A stretch of 64,000 bases of DNA. Source: Septoria linicola. Its lineage: Eukaryota; Ascomycota; Dothideomycetes; Mycosphaerellales; Mycosphaerellaceae. Both the position numbers and the translations under genes were made by a program. The stretch is taken from assembly GCA_024114885.1 (NCBI GenBank), contig CP099423.1, positions 2,542,001-2,606,000 of the forward strand, given 5' to 3'. The notes under the pieces were generated by a model, which ran no database searches, was not told the DNA's origin, and was given only the letters and a program-made list of their open reading frames with translations. Shown piece after piece: positions 32,087-42,024 of this stretch (the first letter of the stretch is position 1; each line of letters begins with the position of its first letter).

Positions 32087-33835
32087 CTAGGCATGGATTG
32101 CTTGCTAAAAATCGTTAGCGTCGAACACGTGTTTGGCATGATTGGATGCTTACCTGGACGTGAGGATACACAGCGATCATGCGCTGGTATAAGTCGCCAT
32201 GCTGTTGCATCAAGACTTGTGGATCCCAGGCGGCTGCAACGAAAATTGTGTCAATGCCACTATTGAGTGGCACGACGAAACAGCTAGCCACTTGAAGTCC
32301 GATCAGGAACGCATATAGCACAATCACAGCTGTGAAGCTTCCGCCAGAGTTGTATGCTGGGTCTGTGACATCGAGGTAGACGTAGGCAATCAACGCACAT
32401 GTGACTGCGACGAAGAGGCAGCCCATGGAAAGCACAGGTCCAACCAAGCACTCGTTGATGAGTGCATCGATACCACGATCCTTGATCATACGCCAGGTGT
32501 CCTTGGCGCTGGCGAAATATGCCTTTCCGTACAGCGACATGTAGCTGAAGGCATAACGGTTGACAAACTCCAGAGCCCATTGAACCAAACCAAGGATGCA
32601 CTGCAGGAAGCAGAGGAAGATGTCAGCTACCATATTGCCTGATCCACCGGCCTGATTGCGAGCCACTGAGCAGATGAAGCGAAGGAAGTCGAGAATGGCA
32701 ACCAGCAGACTGCCCAGACTGATGGAGCCAAAGCTGTATGTCAAGGCTCTGCGAGCGGCTCCGCGGGTCGCGCCCTTGGAAGGGTTGTTGGGCGCAAAGT
32801 ACCAGCTGCCGTAGACGCCTGAGATCGTGGTGTGGATGGTGTTTTTCAACCATTCTGTGATCCAGTATCCAGCGAATGTGATGTAGACGATCAATCCGAT
32901 GACTGTGGCGGAGCTACAGCTGCCACTTGCGCTACAAGCTGGATTGTTCTCATTTGGCTGAAAGCGTACATAAATCGCAACCAGTGTCGCGGCGAACCAG
33001 GCACCGAACAAAGCCGCGATCAGTCCACCAATGAAGGAGACCAGGTACACATGGCCATGCTTTCGTGATACGTCCACTGTTGTCTGAAACATGAGAATAG
33101 AGAATGGGATTCTCTTGATCCAGCTGATAAAGCAGAACACAGAGAAGACAGCGATCAGCAGCCAGAGCGCACCTCCAACCCACGAGCGCCTGTAGAAGTA
33201 GTAGATCGCAGTCGCGAAGCTCATTACAATATTCAGGATTCCGGACACCCAGATGAACTGTTTCGTGAAGATGCGCGCCAGGGAGACATAGCCGTATCCG
33301 AGCACGAGTGCCGTGACCAAAATGAAGGCGAACAAGACCAGAGTATTGCCATTGAGGCCGAAAGTGTTGTTCGAGCCATTGAAGCCACCATTCGTGAAAC
33401 CACTGTTGCTTGCATAGCCGCGCAGAGTGTATGCGCTTACGGCGACAAATCCTGCGCTGACCAGGATGAACAGGATTCCAGCCCAGAGCTACAGCGCATC
33501 ATCAGTCTCACATCGCGAAGCACATCGCACGCGCATGAAACACTCACATCATTCCACTTTGGTCGCTCGACTTTGAATTGCTGCTCAAAAGGCTTTCCTC
33601 CCTCGTAGTACGCGTTGGGCGCGCCATAATTACCTCCCTGCTGCGCGCCATAGTTCTGGTCATAGTTCGGAGGCTGCTGAGAGTAGTTTTGCTGCGGCGG
33701 CGGCTGCTGTTGGTAGTAGTCGCGCGACTCGCCATATCCCTGTTGAGCCATCTCGATGTCCGGGTAAGTGGTCTTGCTGGACGCGATACCGTGGTGCTCA
33801 TCGCGAAGACGAGAATATTTCCCTGGCGAAGCCAT
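32087..33835 (-). CDS. pns1: Choline-transporter-like protein, Pns1 family
   Basis: Three exons, 33835-33548, 33488-32154 and 32104-32087 (introns 59 and 49 nt, GTGAGT...TGTAG and GTAAGC...TTTAG), give 546 residues. The last exon codes only for five residues (QAIHA) and the stop. The cytosolic N-terminus (about 1-95) is rich in Gln, Tyr, Asn and Pro (QQQPPPQQNYSQQPPNY). After that come about ten to twelve membrane segments and the CTL-family core, including RRALTYSFGSISLGSLLVAI, YMSLYGKAYFASAKDTWRMI and NECLVGPVLSMG. Plasma-membrane location is expected; yeast Pns1 has no confirmed choline transport activity, so substrate is left open. Confidence 0.9.
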
Positions 33836-34989
33836 TGACGCACTTGTACAGATCGAGATCGTGGTACGCTACTATCGGTTGGCCTTGGCAACAAAATTGT
33901 TATTTACTTGTTTACTCGGCGGAGGCCTTCGTACAATCAGCATAAGAAGCCAGCGTCGACATCGAGTGAGGACATCATTGAAGAGGGCGAGAAGGCCTCT
34001 CAATTACATGCGAATTGATCCGGTCTGCTGTGCCTTTCCACATATGTTGGCGCCTCCCAGCTGCTGCGGCACAGCTGTAGCAGCAAACGCCGTACTACCT
34101 TCTCAACAACCGAGCGCTAATCGATGGGTCCAAGAATGTCGCTACACTGTTTTGGTAACAACAGAACGAGGGGCGCAGTCTGTCATGCCGAGACCCAAGA
34201 GCGGCGTGGTTGCGGGCGACGAGGTGAAGTCGTTGGGTGGCGGAGGTCGTGGCTGGCCGCATGAACACCGTGCAGTCTTTGGAAATGCGGGAGACCGACT
34301 TGCCTCTCCACGATTCTTTGAGAGATCGAGTGAAGCTGAAATCGAAGAGAAGGAAGATGTGCGGTGAATATCATCTCGCGTGTATACTCCGGCCGGATGT
34401 ATCGGACGAAGAGCCTCGATCTTCGTTCTGCACGCCGCGGTCCTTCACCATTCTTGACATGCTGTAGTGATAGAAAAGATCCTTCCATCCACCCCGAACA
34501 GCACGGAAGTTCCCAAGGCGTGTGTTTCCTCATCGTCGGCCAACACATGGCTTGCGCCTTTCGAACTTCGCAGCTCAGACCAAGCGATCACCAAGAGAGG
34601 CTGCAGCCTGAAAATGCCAGTACATGTTCGCGACCTGCTTCTTAATCCTGGAATAGATACGACACGTTCATCGAGTTGCAGATCGATCAACATATTGATG
34701 GTGTGTCTTTAGAGCTAGCACAGCGACCTTTGGCCGTGTCTGGCTTACAGCACGACCACCGCAGCGTCGACCGATACCCGAGGGACCGCTAAACGAGCAT
34801 CACCTCTTTCCGCATTGGGAAGGTTGAAGCCCTGTCTGCGACAATGGAATCTCAGTAAGCAGAGCAGATCCGCATTTGCAGACCAAGTTTACGTCATTGC
34901 TGCGAATGAGCTCACATTCAGCCTATACATCTACTTTATTTACCTTCACGAGCAGTCCAGACATTCCTACAAGCACCACTCGACTGATT
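33836..34989. other. Intergenic, no supported gene
   Basis: About 1.15 kb with divergent upstream regions of pns1 (-) and the NmrA-like gene (+). A 199-codon read (33768-34367) overlaps pns1 exon 1 and has no domain. Confidence 0.4.
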
Positions 34990-35925
34990 ATGGCAGACAA
35001 GCTAGCAATAGTCGGCGCCAGCGGCAAGCTTGGCTTCGCGACTCTCAGCGCTCTTCTGGAGCATACCCTCTTACCAGCGACACAAATCGTCTGCACAACC
35101 TCATCGGACGGCGGAGCAGAGAAGCTAGAGCCCCCGCGTCGGAAGGGAGTAGAGGTACGATCGGCAAACTGGGACGACGATCAAGCAACTTGGATCGAAG
35201 CATATCAAGGCTGCTCAAAGCTGTTCCTCATCTCCTCTTCCCGAATCGACAAGGACTTCAACGAAGCACCTCCAGGCAAAGGCCGCGAGAGTGATCACTT
35301 CCCCGTCGTAGAAGCTGCACGTCAAGCTGGAATCAGGCATATCTATTACACAAGTCTGGCGTTCGCGAATCCAAGCCTTTCCCGTGTGATGACTGCTCAT
35401 GAGCGCACGGAAGAGTACCTCAAGAAGACTGGTCTGCAGTATACGATCATTCGTGAAGGATTGTATAATGAGAGCTGGCCGCTTTACTTCGGCCACTACG
35501 ACGTTCCGAATGATACAAGAAGCGAGATCGTAGTAGCAGGCGATAGCAAGATCAGCTGGACATCGATCCCAGATCTCGGTCTCGCCAATGCCATTGTCCT
35601 CGCTGAGCCAGGAGACAAGTATGTCGGCAAGACATTCTACCTCGCGCAGCATGCCACCAAGACTCTCAACGATATCGCAGCGATGGTATCCAAAGCCAGA
35701 GGCAAAGAAGTAAAACTCGAAGTGGTGTCGAGAGAGGAGCACGAGAAGCATCACGTCGAAGAGCAAGGCAAGCCTGAGCCGTTCATCAAGTGGTGGAGCA
35801 GGACTTATGCTGCATTGAGGCAAAACGAGTGCGAGATTGATGATCCTATTCTGGAGAAGCTGTTGGCGAGTAAGGAAGTCAAGCCGAAGCCTATGGAGGA
35901 GACCATGCAAGAGATGTTGGCATAA
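34990..35925 (+). CDS. NmrA-like NAD(P)-binding reductase / quinone oxidoreductase-like
   Basis: Intronless, 311 residues from ATG 34990. The Rossmann nucleotide loop is KLAIVGASGKLGFATLSALL (GxxGxxG), and the atypical short-chain dehydrogenase pattern continues with CSKLFLISSSRIDKDF, HFPVVEAARQAGIRHIYYTSL, the SxxK-less active region typical of NmrA, TEEYLKKTGLQYTIIREGLYNESW and ISWTSIPDLGLANAIVL. Members of the family act as NAD(P)H sensors or reduce quinones; which applies here cannot be told. The frame is open further upstream but MADKLAIVGASG is the family start. Confidence 0.85.
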   Translation: MADKLAIVGASGKLGFATLSALLEHTLLPATQIVCTTSSDGGAEKLEPPRRKGVEVRSANWDDDQATWIEAYQGCSKLFLISSSRIDKDFNEAPPGKGRESDHFPVVEAARQAGIRHIYYTSLAFANPSLSRVMTAHERTEEYLKKTGLQYTIIREGLYNESWPLYFGHYDVPNDTRSEIVVAGDSKISWTSIPDLGLANAIVLAEPGDKYVGKTFYLAQHATKTLNDIAAMVSKARGKEVKLEVVSREEHEKHHVEEQGKPEPFIKWWSRTYAALRQNECEIDDPILEKLLASKEVKPKPMEETMQEMLA

Positions 35926-36368
35926 GACAAGTGAGAAAGAAATGATTAGAGCAGTGGATGGAGCAAATGAGCCATGATCATAGATTAGAGGAAACGTGTG
36001 TTATGGCAAGACTGCGAGCATTGTGGTACGTCAATGCGTGGACAAACGTGGTGTATCGGTTGTCGTCGGTATTCAAGAACAAAAGCCCACGATCGTGGCG
36101 TGTTGTTGTCCAAATTCTGTTTTGGGCAAATTTGCGAAACCTCTACAGCTTTTGAGATCCAGCAACACAAGTAGGAGGCATCGCGACTACTTCATCTCGA
36201 TGAAACAATACCCAAATGACCTATTGTATCGATCACGAGTTGTAAAAATTGAGGACGGGCCTGCGCGCATATCCTCGTCGCAGGACGGTGTCAACCTTAG
36301 GCGTAACCCTAAGCGCTGCGCTATCGGGAAGTTGCACATCATAGGTATCGAAGGATATCTCGCGCTCT
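35926..36368. other. Short intergenic region, no gene seen
   Basis: 3' flank of the NmrA-like gene; no recognised coding or RNA feature. Confidence 0.4.
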
Positions 36369-36578
36369 CTACCGATGCAGTATGTCCCGCAGACCGCTCA
36401 TGGCAGGCGTGTCTTGAGAAGATGCGCAATCTACCGCCGCGACAAGCCCGTCTGCGCCTACCAACGTTTTCCAATCCTGCTCCGTCAAGCTTGCGAAGTC
36501 CATCAACCCATTGTCTCCAGATCCAAGCGGCTCCCCGAGCTCAACACCTTGCTGAAATACAACAGGCTCCGCGTCTCC

Positions 36579-37532
36579 CTAAGGCTGCGCGAACAAGTCG
36601 AACATTAGGCCGGTCTTGACTTCAACAGTGGCTTGAAAGCTCGATGGGGCAGCGTAGGTCACGATTGCTGCACACCCGAACTCCAACGGAAGCCCGTCCT
36701 TCTGCTTCGTATCTTCTCGAATCCAGAATCGAAGAGTGTCTGGGGCTGTGTGTCCATGTGATGCGAATGCTGCTGCGTCGACAGATGAGGCATAATGACG
36801 ATCATACGACCTCGAAAAGCCGGCTGATAATGCAGGTGTAGTAGGCACAATGGGTGCAACAGGTAAACTCGCAGCGAGTTGAGCAGAGATATGCCATTCC
36901 CTCTTTTCCGAAGTGCCTGCACTGCTGAGATGCTTTGGACCAAAGTCCACGAGTTCAGGATCTGCGCCAACACCAATCAAGCTCGAGCTCGACTCCTGTC
37001 CCATCTCAACAGTTGGCGCGATAGTTGACGAGAGTCGGATCGATATGTCAGCCTTTCCGAAACGCGTCCAGCGCGCCTCGCTGCCGAGGAACTGGAATTT
37101 GAAGCCGATCAAGCAAGCTGGTAGTGCATGCCAATATCCATATCGGATCCTGGTCAAGTTTGCGATGAGACTGAGGCTGCCCAGTTCGCGATGCTGGATC
37201 GCATTTCTGGCGTGAGTTGTGACTGCTGATTGACTTTCGTAGTGTCTGACGACCGAGTGATCATGTCTGATGACCTTTTCATCGCAGATTCGTGAGGCCT
37301 CGAGGGGCCGAAAAGATAATTGTCGAGGTTTGTAGGTCTCGGCGATCGTACGGGTGGCTTTCGTATTGTCGGTGGAAGTGGCCGTAGGGGCGGCTGGGGA
37401 ACTGTATCTGGGATGCTCTGGACTCTGGCTAGGTTTGTAGGGTGGAAGGCTGGCTGTGCTTGGTCCTGCTTGTGCATGCGTACGTTGAGTTTGGTCCCGG
37501 GCGGGAAATTGACGTTCAATGAGGGATTGCAT
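36579..37532 (-). CDS. Uncharacterised protein, gene model uncertain, in-frame TAG near 3' end
   Basis: A 317-codon frame from ATG 37532. The N-terminal half is Pro/Ser/Thr-rich; the second half has beta-rich segments such as CLIGFKFQFLGSEARW, RFGKADISIRLSS, FGCAAIVTYAAPSSFQATVEV. The frame stops at TAG (36581-36579), but codons after it remain open for 69 residues with ordinary composition (GDAEPVVFQQGVELGEPLG, QDWKTLVGADGL) until TAG at 36371-36369. A second overlapping frame (37570-37154) also reads plausibly (LTPEMRSSIANWAAS), so an unplaced intron or frameshift near 37150-37200 is possible. No family recognised. It is either a gene with a missed splice or a decaying gene. Confidence 0.45.
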   Translation of the reverse strand: MQSLIERQFPARDQTQRTHAQAGPSTASLPPYKPSQSPEHPRYSSPAAPTATSTDNTKATRTIAETYKPRQLSFRPLEASRICDEKVIRHDHSVVRHYESQSAVTTHARNAIQHRELGSLSLIANLTRIRYGYWHALPACLIGFKFQFLGSEARWTRFGKADISIRLSSTIAPTVEMGQESSSSLIGVGADPELVDFGPKHLSSAGTSEKREWHISAQLAASLPVAPIVPTTPALSAGFSRSYDRHYASSVDAAAFASHGHTAPDTLRFWIREDTKQKDGLPLEFGCAAIVTYAAPSSFQATVEVKTGLMFDLFAQP

Positions 37533-38285
37533 ATTTCGTTGGCAATGGCGGCTGAGATGTAGAGGAACAAAACTTCAGTGGCGAGTGGACCGTCGTCTCC
37601 TTTGTGAAACGGTGGTATGGTTAGTCATGATCGGCACGGAAGATGCGCACATGTCTGTACCTTCTCGTGCTTCTGCGGTATTTCTCGGCGTATGGCCTGG
37701 AGGAGAAGGCGGCACCATGACCTTCTCTACTGCATCCTGCTGGCGGATCTGACAGAACTAGAGGATGATTTTCGGAAGGGGCTATTGCGGCAGAGACCAC
37801 ACATGTGGTGTTGATGCGGTGCTAGGAGGTGCAATATGTAGATGAGCGTAGAGCGGAAGCTGCACTGATAGCGATATGCTGACATTGCCTGATCTGAAGG
37901 TTGTGAGAATCAAGCGTGAGTGGGGGAAGGCTTACTGCAGTCGCTCGAATTGAACCATGATGCGAAGGAGCCTGCTGCCCTTGCGTGAATGCGATGTGGC
38001 AAGCACGAGCAGTAGTAGAGATCGCAGAAGAATGCAGCAGTTGCTCGGAAAACGCTTGAGAGATATTCGTAGTAGCTTCGTAAACTTCATAGGTATATAC
38101 CGCTCAAGCGATGAATATTGAAAGAGAAACCAAATACATTCAAAAGTTGCTGGCAAAAAAGTGATGCTATGCCCAATTTAACTCAAGGTAGCCATGGCAG
38201 CAGCAAGAAGTTTGGCGTTCCGGCGTTCTGTACGGCAGTCAGCCAGTTCGCTCCAACATGACAGCTCAGGCACGGCCTCACCAAC
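37533..38285. other. Intergenic, no supported gene
   Basis: About 750 bp between two leftward genes. Open frames of under 80 codons only. Confidence 0.4.
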
Positions 38286-40076
38286 TTAATGTGTGGACCG
38301 GACCAAGGCCATCCTACCTTTTCGGTCTTTCTCGACACGTATAACATTTCTCGGCGGACTCTTCTCTCGTTCGTAGACCACAAGGGCACCCCGGGAACGA
38401 CTGCGATCGCGATACTGAACGAGTTGATACTCTTCTTGAGAAGGATCACGCAGGCGCATGGCCAAATCTCTCTTCTGCTCCGCGTCACGTTCAAGTCTGA
38501 GAGCGCGACGCTCGGCTTCGAGCGCTCGGATTTCTTGGTTGATGTCGCGATCGGATTGGTGATGACGTTCGGACAAGACAAGGCTGCCCGCGTGATGGTG
38601 GTGGGATGGTACGCGCTCTTCGACGATCGTCTTGCGCTCTTCATAGTACTCGGGTCCTGGAGGCGGAGGTGCAAGAGGTGCTGGCGGAGGTGAGCGTGTT
38701 TCTTCGATGACTGTTTGGTGTTTCGACACGTATGTGCCAGGTGATGATGGTCGTCGCGAACGGCTTCGTGGCATCTGGCTGATGCTGCTCTTTGCACTTG
38801 GCGAGCCACGCCTGTCAATGACAGTAGGTGGATTGATCCACTCAGTTCTCTCGACCATTTCATGCTCGCCCACTGGCGGTGGCGGCACACCGGTCTCTTC
38901 GGTCTGCTCGAAGCGATAGATCTTCTTCTTTTCTACGATGTTGTCAGCTTCTGCCTTGTGGAACGAATTCTCCCTGATCAACTTACCTCCTTCCTTATAC
39001 TGCTCGCTGATCTTGATCACTTCGTCTATCTGCTCCTTCTCCAACGCGATCTGCAGGACGTAGAATGACTCCTCCTCTTCAAAGGGATAGCCGAGATCCA
39101 TGATGGCCTCAATACGCACAAGACGCTTCGGCATTCGTGTCTTGCCTTTCTTGAACTTTCGCTCTTCGTGTATGCTCTCCTCAATCAGGGTTTCGTGCAC
39201 GCTATGAACTGGGATCGGCGCGGGAGGTGGTGGCGGTGGTGGTAGGCTTGCGAGGCTCGATTCGCTCAAAATTGTGGTAGGGGCCTTGACACTCTTTGCC
39301 TTCCTCGTGCTAGGCGCTTTGCTCGCAGCCTTGCTCGCAGCCTTGCTGGCAGCTTTGCTTGGGAGCTTCACTTCGCTTACGCTAGAAGCACTACTGCTAC
39401 TGCTGCTAGAGCTACTCTCGCTCCTCTTGGCAGACTTCTCGCTCTTCGGGGCCCGTCTTCGATGCACTGAGCGTTCGCGCTGAATCTCAACCTCGCGATA
39501 TCCTTCTGCCGGCTCGTAGTAGCGTTCGTACTCGCGGTAGTTTCTGTCGTCGTCGTAATCGTCCCTATGACGACGTATAGGCAGCGGAACTGGTACGTAT
39601 GGTGCCATGCGATATTCGTCCCGCTCGTATCGCCCTGGCCGTCTGTCAAAGGTGTCCAGACTACTTTGCCTTCTCAGAAGGCCGGGGCGTGGTCCACGTT
39701 GGTCGATATCAAAGTCCTCTCGGCTGATGCTCTTGCGACGAGGCACAAGTTGCATGTCTGCCAATTCACGTGGGTCAACATCGCCAAAGAGCTCTCTGTC
39801 CGTCCGCCTTCGTGGTCGTGACGGTGCTCTGCGCTCTTCTTCGAAATAGCGGTCGCGCTCCTCGTAAGCACCCCGCGGTACACGGCTCTCGATTCTGTCC
39901 ATGACAGCGATGTCTCGGCGACCCGGACGGTCACGCTCAGTGAACTGGAAGTCCTCTTCATAACGTCTTGACGGCGGAGGACCTCTACTGCCAGCACCGA
40001 GTCGTTCAAATCGTTCTCTGTCCCATCGCTGCGGGATGTCGCCGTAGGCCAGGTCGTCGTTGCGGTAGCGTGACAT
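38286..40076 (-). CDS. DUF8035 protein, Arg/Glu-rich, disordered
   Basis: Intronless, 596 residues. The N-terminal 200 residues are Arg/Asp/Tyr-rich (RDYDDDRNYREYERYY-like). A Ser run and a fourfold KAASKAASKAASKAPS repeat follow (about 215-255), then a Pro8 tract. The single conserved block is KRLVRIEAIMDLGYPFEEEE, FYVLQIALEKEQIDEVIKIS, which marks the fungal DUF8035 family. The C-terminus holds a charged coiled coil (INQEIRALEAERRALRLERD) and RSRSRGALVVYEREKSPP. Functions of the family are unknown; the RS/RD-like composition suggests nuclear RNA-related roles but this is speculative. Confidence 0.8.
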   Translation of the reverse strand: MSRYRNDDLAYGDIPQRWDRERFERLGAGSRGPPPSRRYEEDFQFTERDRPGRRDIAVMDRIESRVPRGAYEERDRYFEEERRAPSRPRRRTDRELFGDVDPRELADMQLVPRRKSISREDFDIDQRGPRPGLLRRQSSLDTFDRRPGRYERDEYRMAPYVPVPLPIRRHRDDYDDDRNYREYERYYEPAEGYREVEIQRERSVHRRRAPKSEKSAKRSESSSSSSSSSASSVSEVKLPSKAASKAASKAASKAPSTRKAKSVKAPTTILSESSLASLPPPPPPPAPIPVHSVHETLIEESIHEERKFKKGKTRMPKRLVRIEAIMDLGYPFEEEESFYVLQIALEKEQIDEVIKISEQYKEGGKLIRENSFHKAEADNIVEKKKIYRFEQTEETGVPPPPVGEHEMVERTEWINPPTVIDRRGSPSAKSSISQMPRSRSRRPSSPGTYVSKHQTVIEETRSPPPAPLAPPPPGPEYYEERKTIVEERVPSHHHHAGSLVLSERHHQSDRDINQEIRALEAERRALRLERDAEQKRDLAMRLRDPSQEEYQLVQYRDRSRSRGALVVYEREKSPPRNVIRVEKDRKGRMALVRSTH

Positions 40077-40722
40077 GGTGGGTGTCCTGCGTACAGCCTG
40101 GGGCTATCTATGCTCAGCGCAGCCGTGACAGTATTGCCAGTCGCTGGTAAGCGGGGCAAGCTGAGATCTGCTACAGATAGGCACGAGAGATGTGAGATGT
40201 CCTGAAGATGTGGAAATGGTGAGGTGGTCGTCCAAGATCCGGCAAAGCTGCAAATGAGTCCGGAGCGCACAGAGTCACTCGGTGGCTGGCATATACAAGG
40301 AACCAGGTAGGAGCTGGTGTGTGGATGTGCCCAATTCTGGCTCGGGCTCTCGTTTCTGTGTGTGCGACGAGCGTGCGCTTTTCTCAAAATCTCCCAACGT
40401 TGGGCACTGCTGTTCTTTTTGCTCAGAAGCAGAAGCAGACTGTCTCACCTCGCCTCACAATTGGGCACCAACTTGCCTGGCCCTTGTCGACGAGAAGATG
40501 GCTTGTACCGTGACGTATGATACTGTGGATCCCTGTTCGGCGGGCTGAAACGTTCTCGCCCACGTCGCCGACTTCACTTCACTTTCACGTCGCGTCGCGT
40601 CTTCCAGTCCGTGTCGTACCTGTTCTGTGCTTCTGATATGCATTGACGGTTCTGGTCTCGTATGATAGCGTTCACATGTTACTGCCGTGTTATAAACATA
40701 CAGCGACATTGGTGCTGTCAAC
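40077..40722. other. Divergent promoter region
   Basis: Separates the DUF8035 gene (-) and HAD gene (+). No gene seen; small overlapping frames near 40282-40548 are not convincing. Confidence 0.45.
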
Positions 40723-41556
40723 ATGCCACCACCCGTGCGAGCTTGTCTTTTTGACATGGATGGCCTCCTCCTCAACACCGAAGACTTGATCACAACCTGC
40801 ATCAACATCGTTCTTGCGCGCTACGGCAAGCCTGCTCTTCCGTGGTCTGTCAAAGCGCGGATGCAAGGTCGAACCGCAGAACAAAGCAATGAGATCTTGC
40901 AGAATTGGGCTCAGCTTCCTCTCGCCATGCCAGACTTGGTCGCAGAACTTCGTGCTCTGCACGAACAGATGTTCCCGAATGCTGAGCTACTGCCAGGTGT
41001 TGGCGATGTTCTTGAGAAGCTACTACAGCGGAGAGAAGTCAAAGAGCTTGAGTTAGCGCTGGCCACGAGCTCTTCACGAGTCAAGTTCGAGCTCAAGACA
41101 CGGCGGTGGACGAAGCTGTTCGATGAGTGCTTTCCGGAAGACTGCAGAGTAATGGGAGACGATAGCAGAGTGATACACCACAAGCCAGCTCCAGACATTT
41201 ATCTCTGCGCGCTAGGTTGTGTCAACGCCAGGTTCGCCAGCACACGAGTCCAAGATTCGGTACGCGCAGATGAGTGCTTGGTGCTTGAAGACTCGGTGCA
41301 GGGCGTGGAAGCAGGGAGACAGGCAGGTATGCAAGTGATTTGGTGTCCGCATCCTGCCCTGCTAGAGGAGCTGCTGCAAGGCGAGGCGGAAGATGCCATT
41401 CATGACTTTCGTAGAGTCTTTGGCATCAAGAACAAGGCCGACGTGCAAGGCTTGAGCCTGAAGACTACCGCTGACGTGATCGAGAAAGCATCAGATGGGT
41501 GGGTGACTTTGGTGCCGTCCCTGCAGCAGTTCCCATACGCTCGCTATGGCCTCTAG
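40723..41556 (+). CDS. HAD-superfamily phosphatase, pseudouridine/sugar-phosphate type
   Basis: Intronless, 277 residues. HAD motif I is CLFDMDGLLLNTED (nucleophile Asp11, Asp13); motif II is LALATSSSRVKF; motif III is the Lys in VIHHKPAPDIYL; motif IV is CLVLEDSVQGVEAGRQAGM. The C1 cap (about 20-100) follows the type of pseudouridine-5'-phosphatase and 2-deoxyglucose-6-phosphatase. Cytosolic dephosphorylation of a small phosphorylated metabolite is expected; the precise substrate cannot be assigned. Confidence 0.9.
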   Translation: MPPPVRACLFDMDGLLLNTEDLITTCINIVLARYGKPALPWSVKARMQGRTAEQSNEILQNWAQLPLAMPDLVAELRALHEQMFPNAELLPGVGDVLEKLLQRREVKELELALATSSSRVKFELKTRRWTKLFDECFPEDCRVMGDDSRVIHHKPAPDIYLCALGCVNARFASTRVQDSVRADECLVLEDSVQGVEAGRQAGMQVIWCPHPALLEELLQGEAEDAIHDFRRVFGIKNKADVQGLSLKTTADVIEKASDGWVTLVPSLQQFPYARYGL

Positions 41557-42024
41557 CCGATGTGGTCAGTGACCTGCAAAGGTAAAGAAAATCGTATAGC
41601 TTGCCACTCATGGATCTGTTGATGAATCACTTTGTTGCGACTGGTTGGTGCCGTAAGCCTGCGGATACGTTAAGGTTCACTGACCTTCACTTTACAGCTC
41701 ATAGTGACTTCCTCATTACCGATCGCTCCTTCTTTCTCTTGTCCCGAACGAGTCACTCTCGCCAATACCGCCACCTGATCTACCAAAGAGACGAGTTCAT
41801 TGGCACAGCAGTCCGTTTCTAGCCGCAGCGCAGTGTTCGCTGTTGCAGCTGGTCAAGCCGCATGTGAAGCTTGCATTAGCCTCATTGTGACGGGAGTGCG
41901 TGCTTACCGGTCGCCGCGTGTCACACAGCTGAAGGGAAAATAAATTCTGTATCTTGTCCTCGACTTCGACACCACCTTCGACACACCAACTAAAATTTGC
42001 ATACAACACTACATTGCTTCCACC
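41557..42024. other. Intergenic, helicase promoter
   Basis: 3' flank of the HAD gene and upstream region of the helicase gene. No gene seen. Confidence 0.45.
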
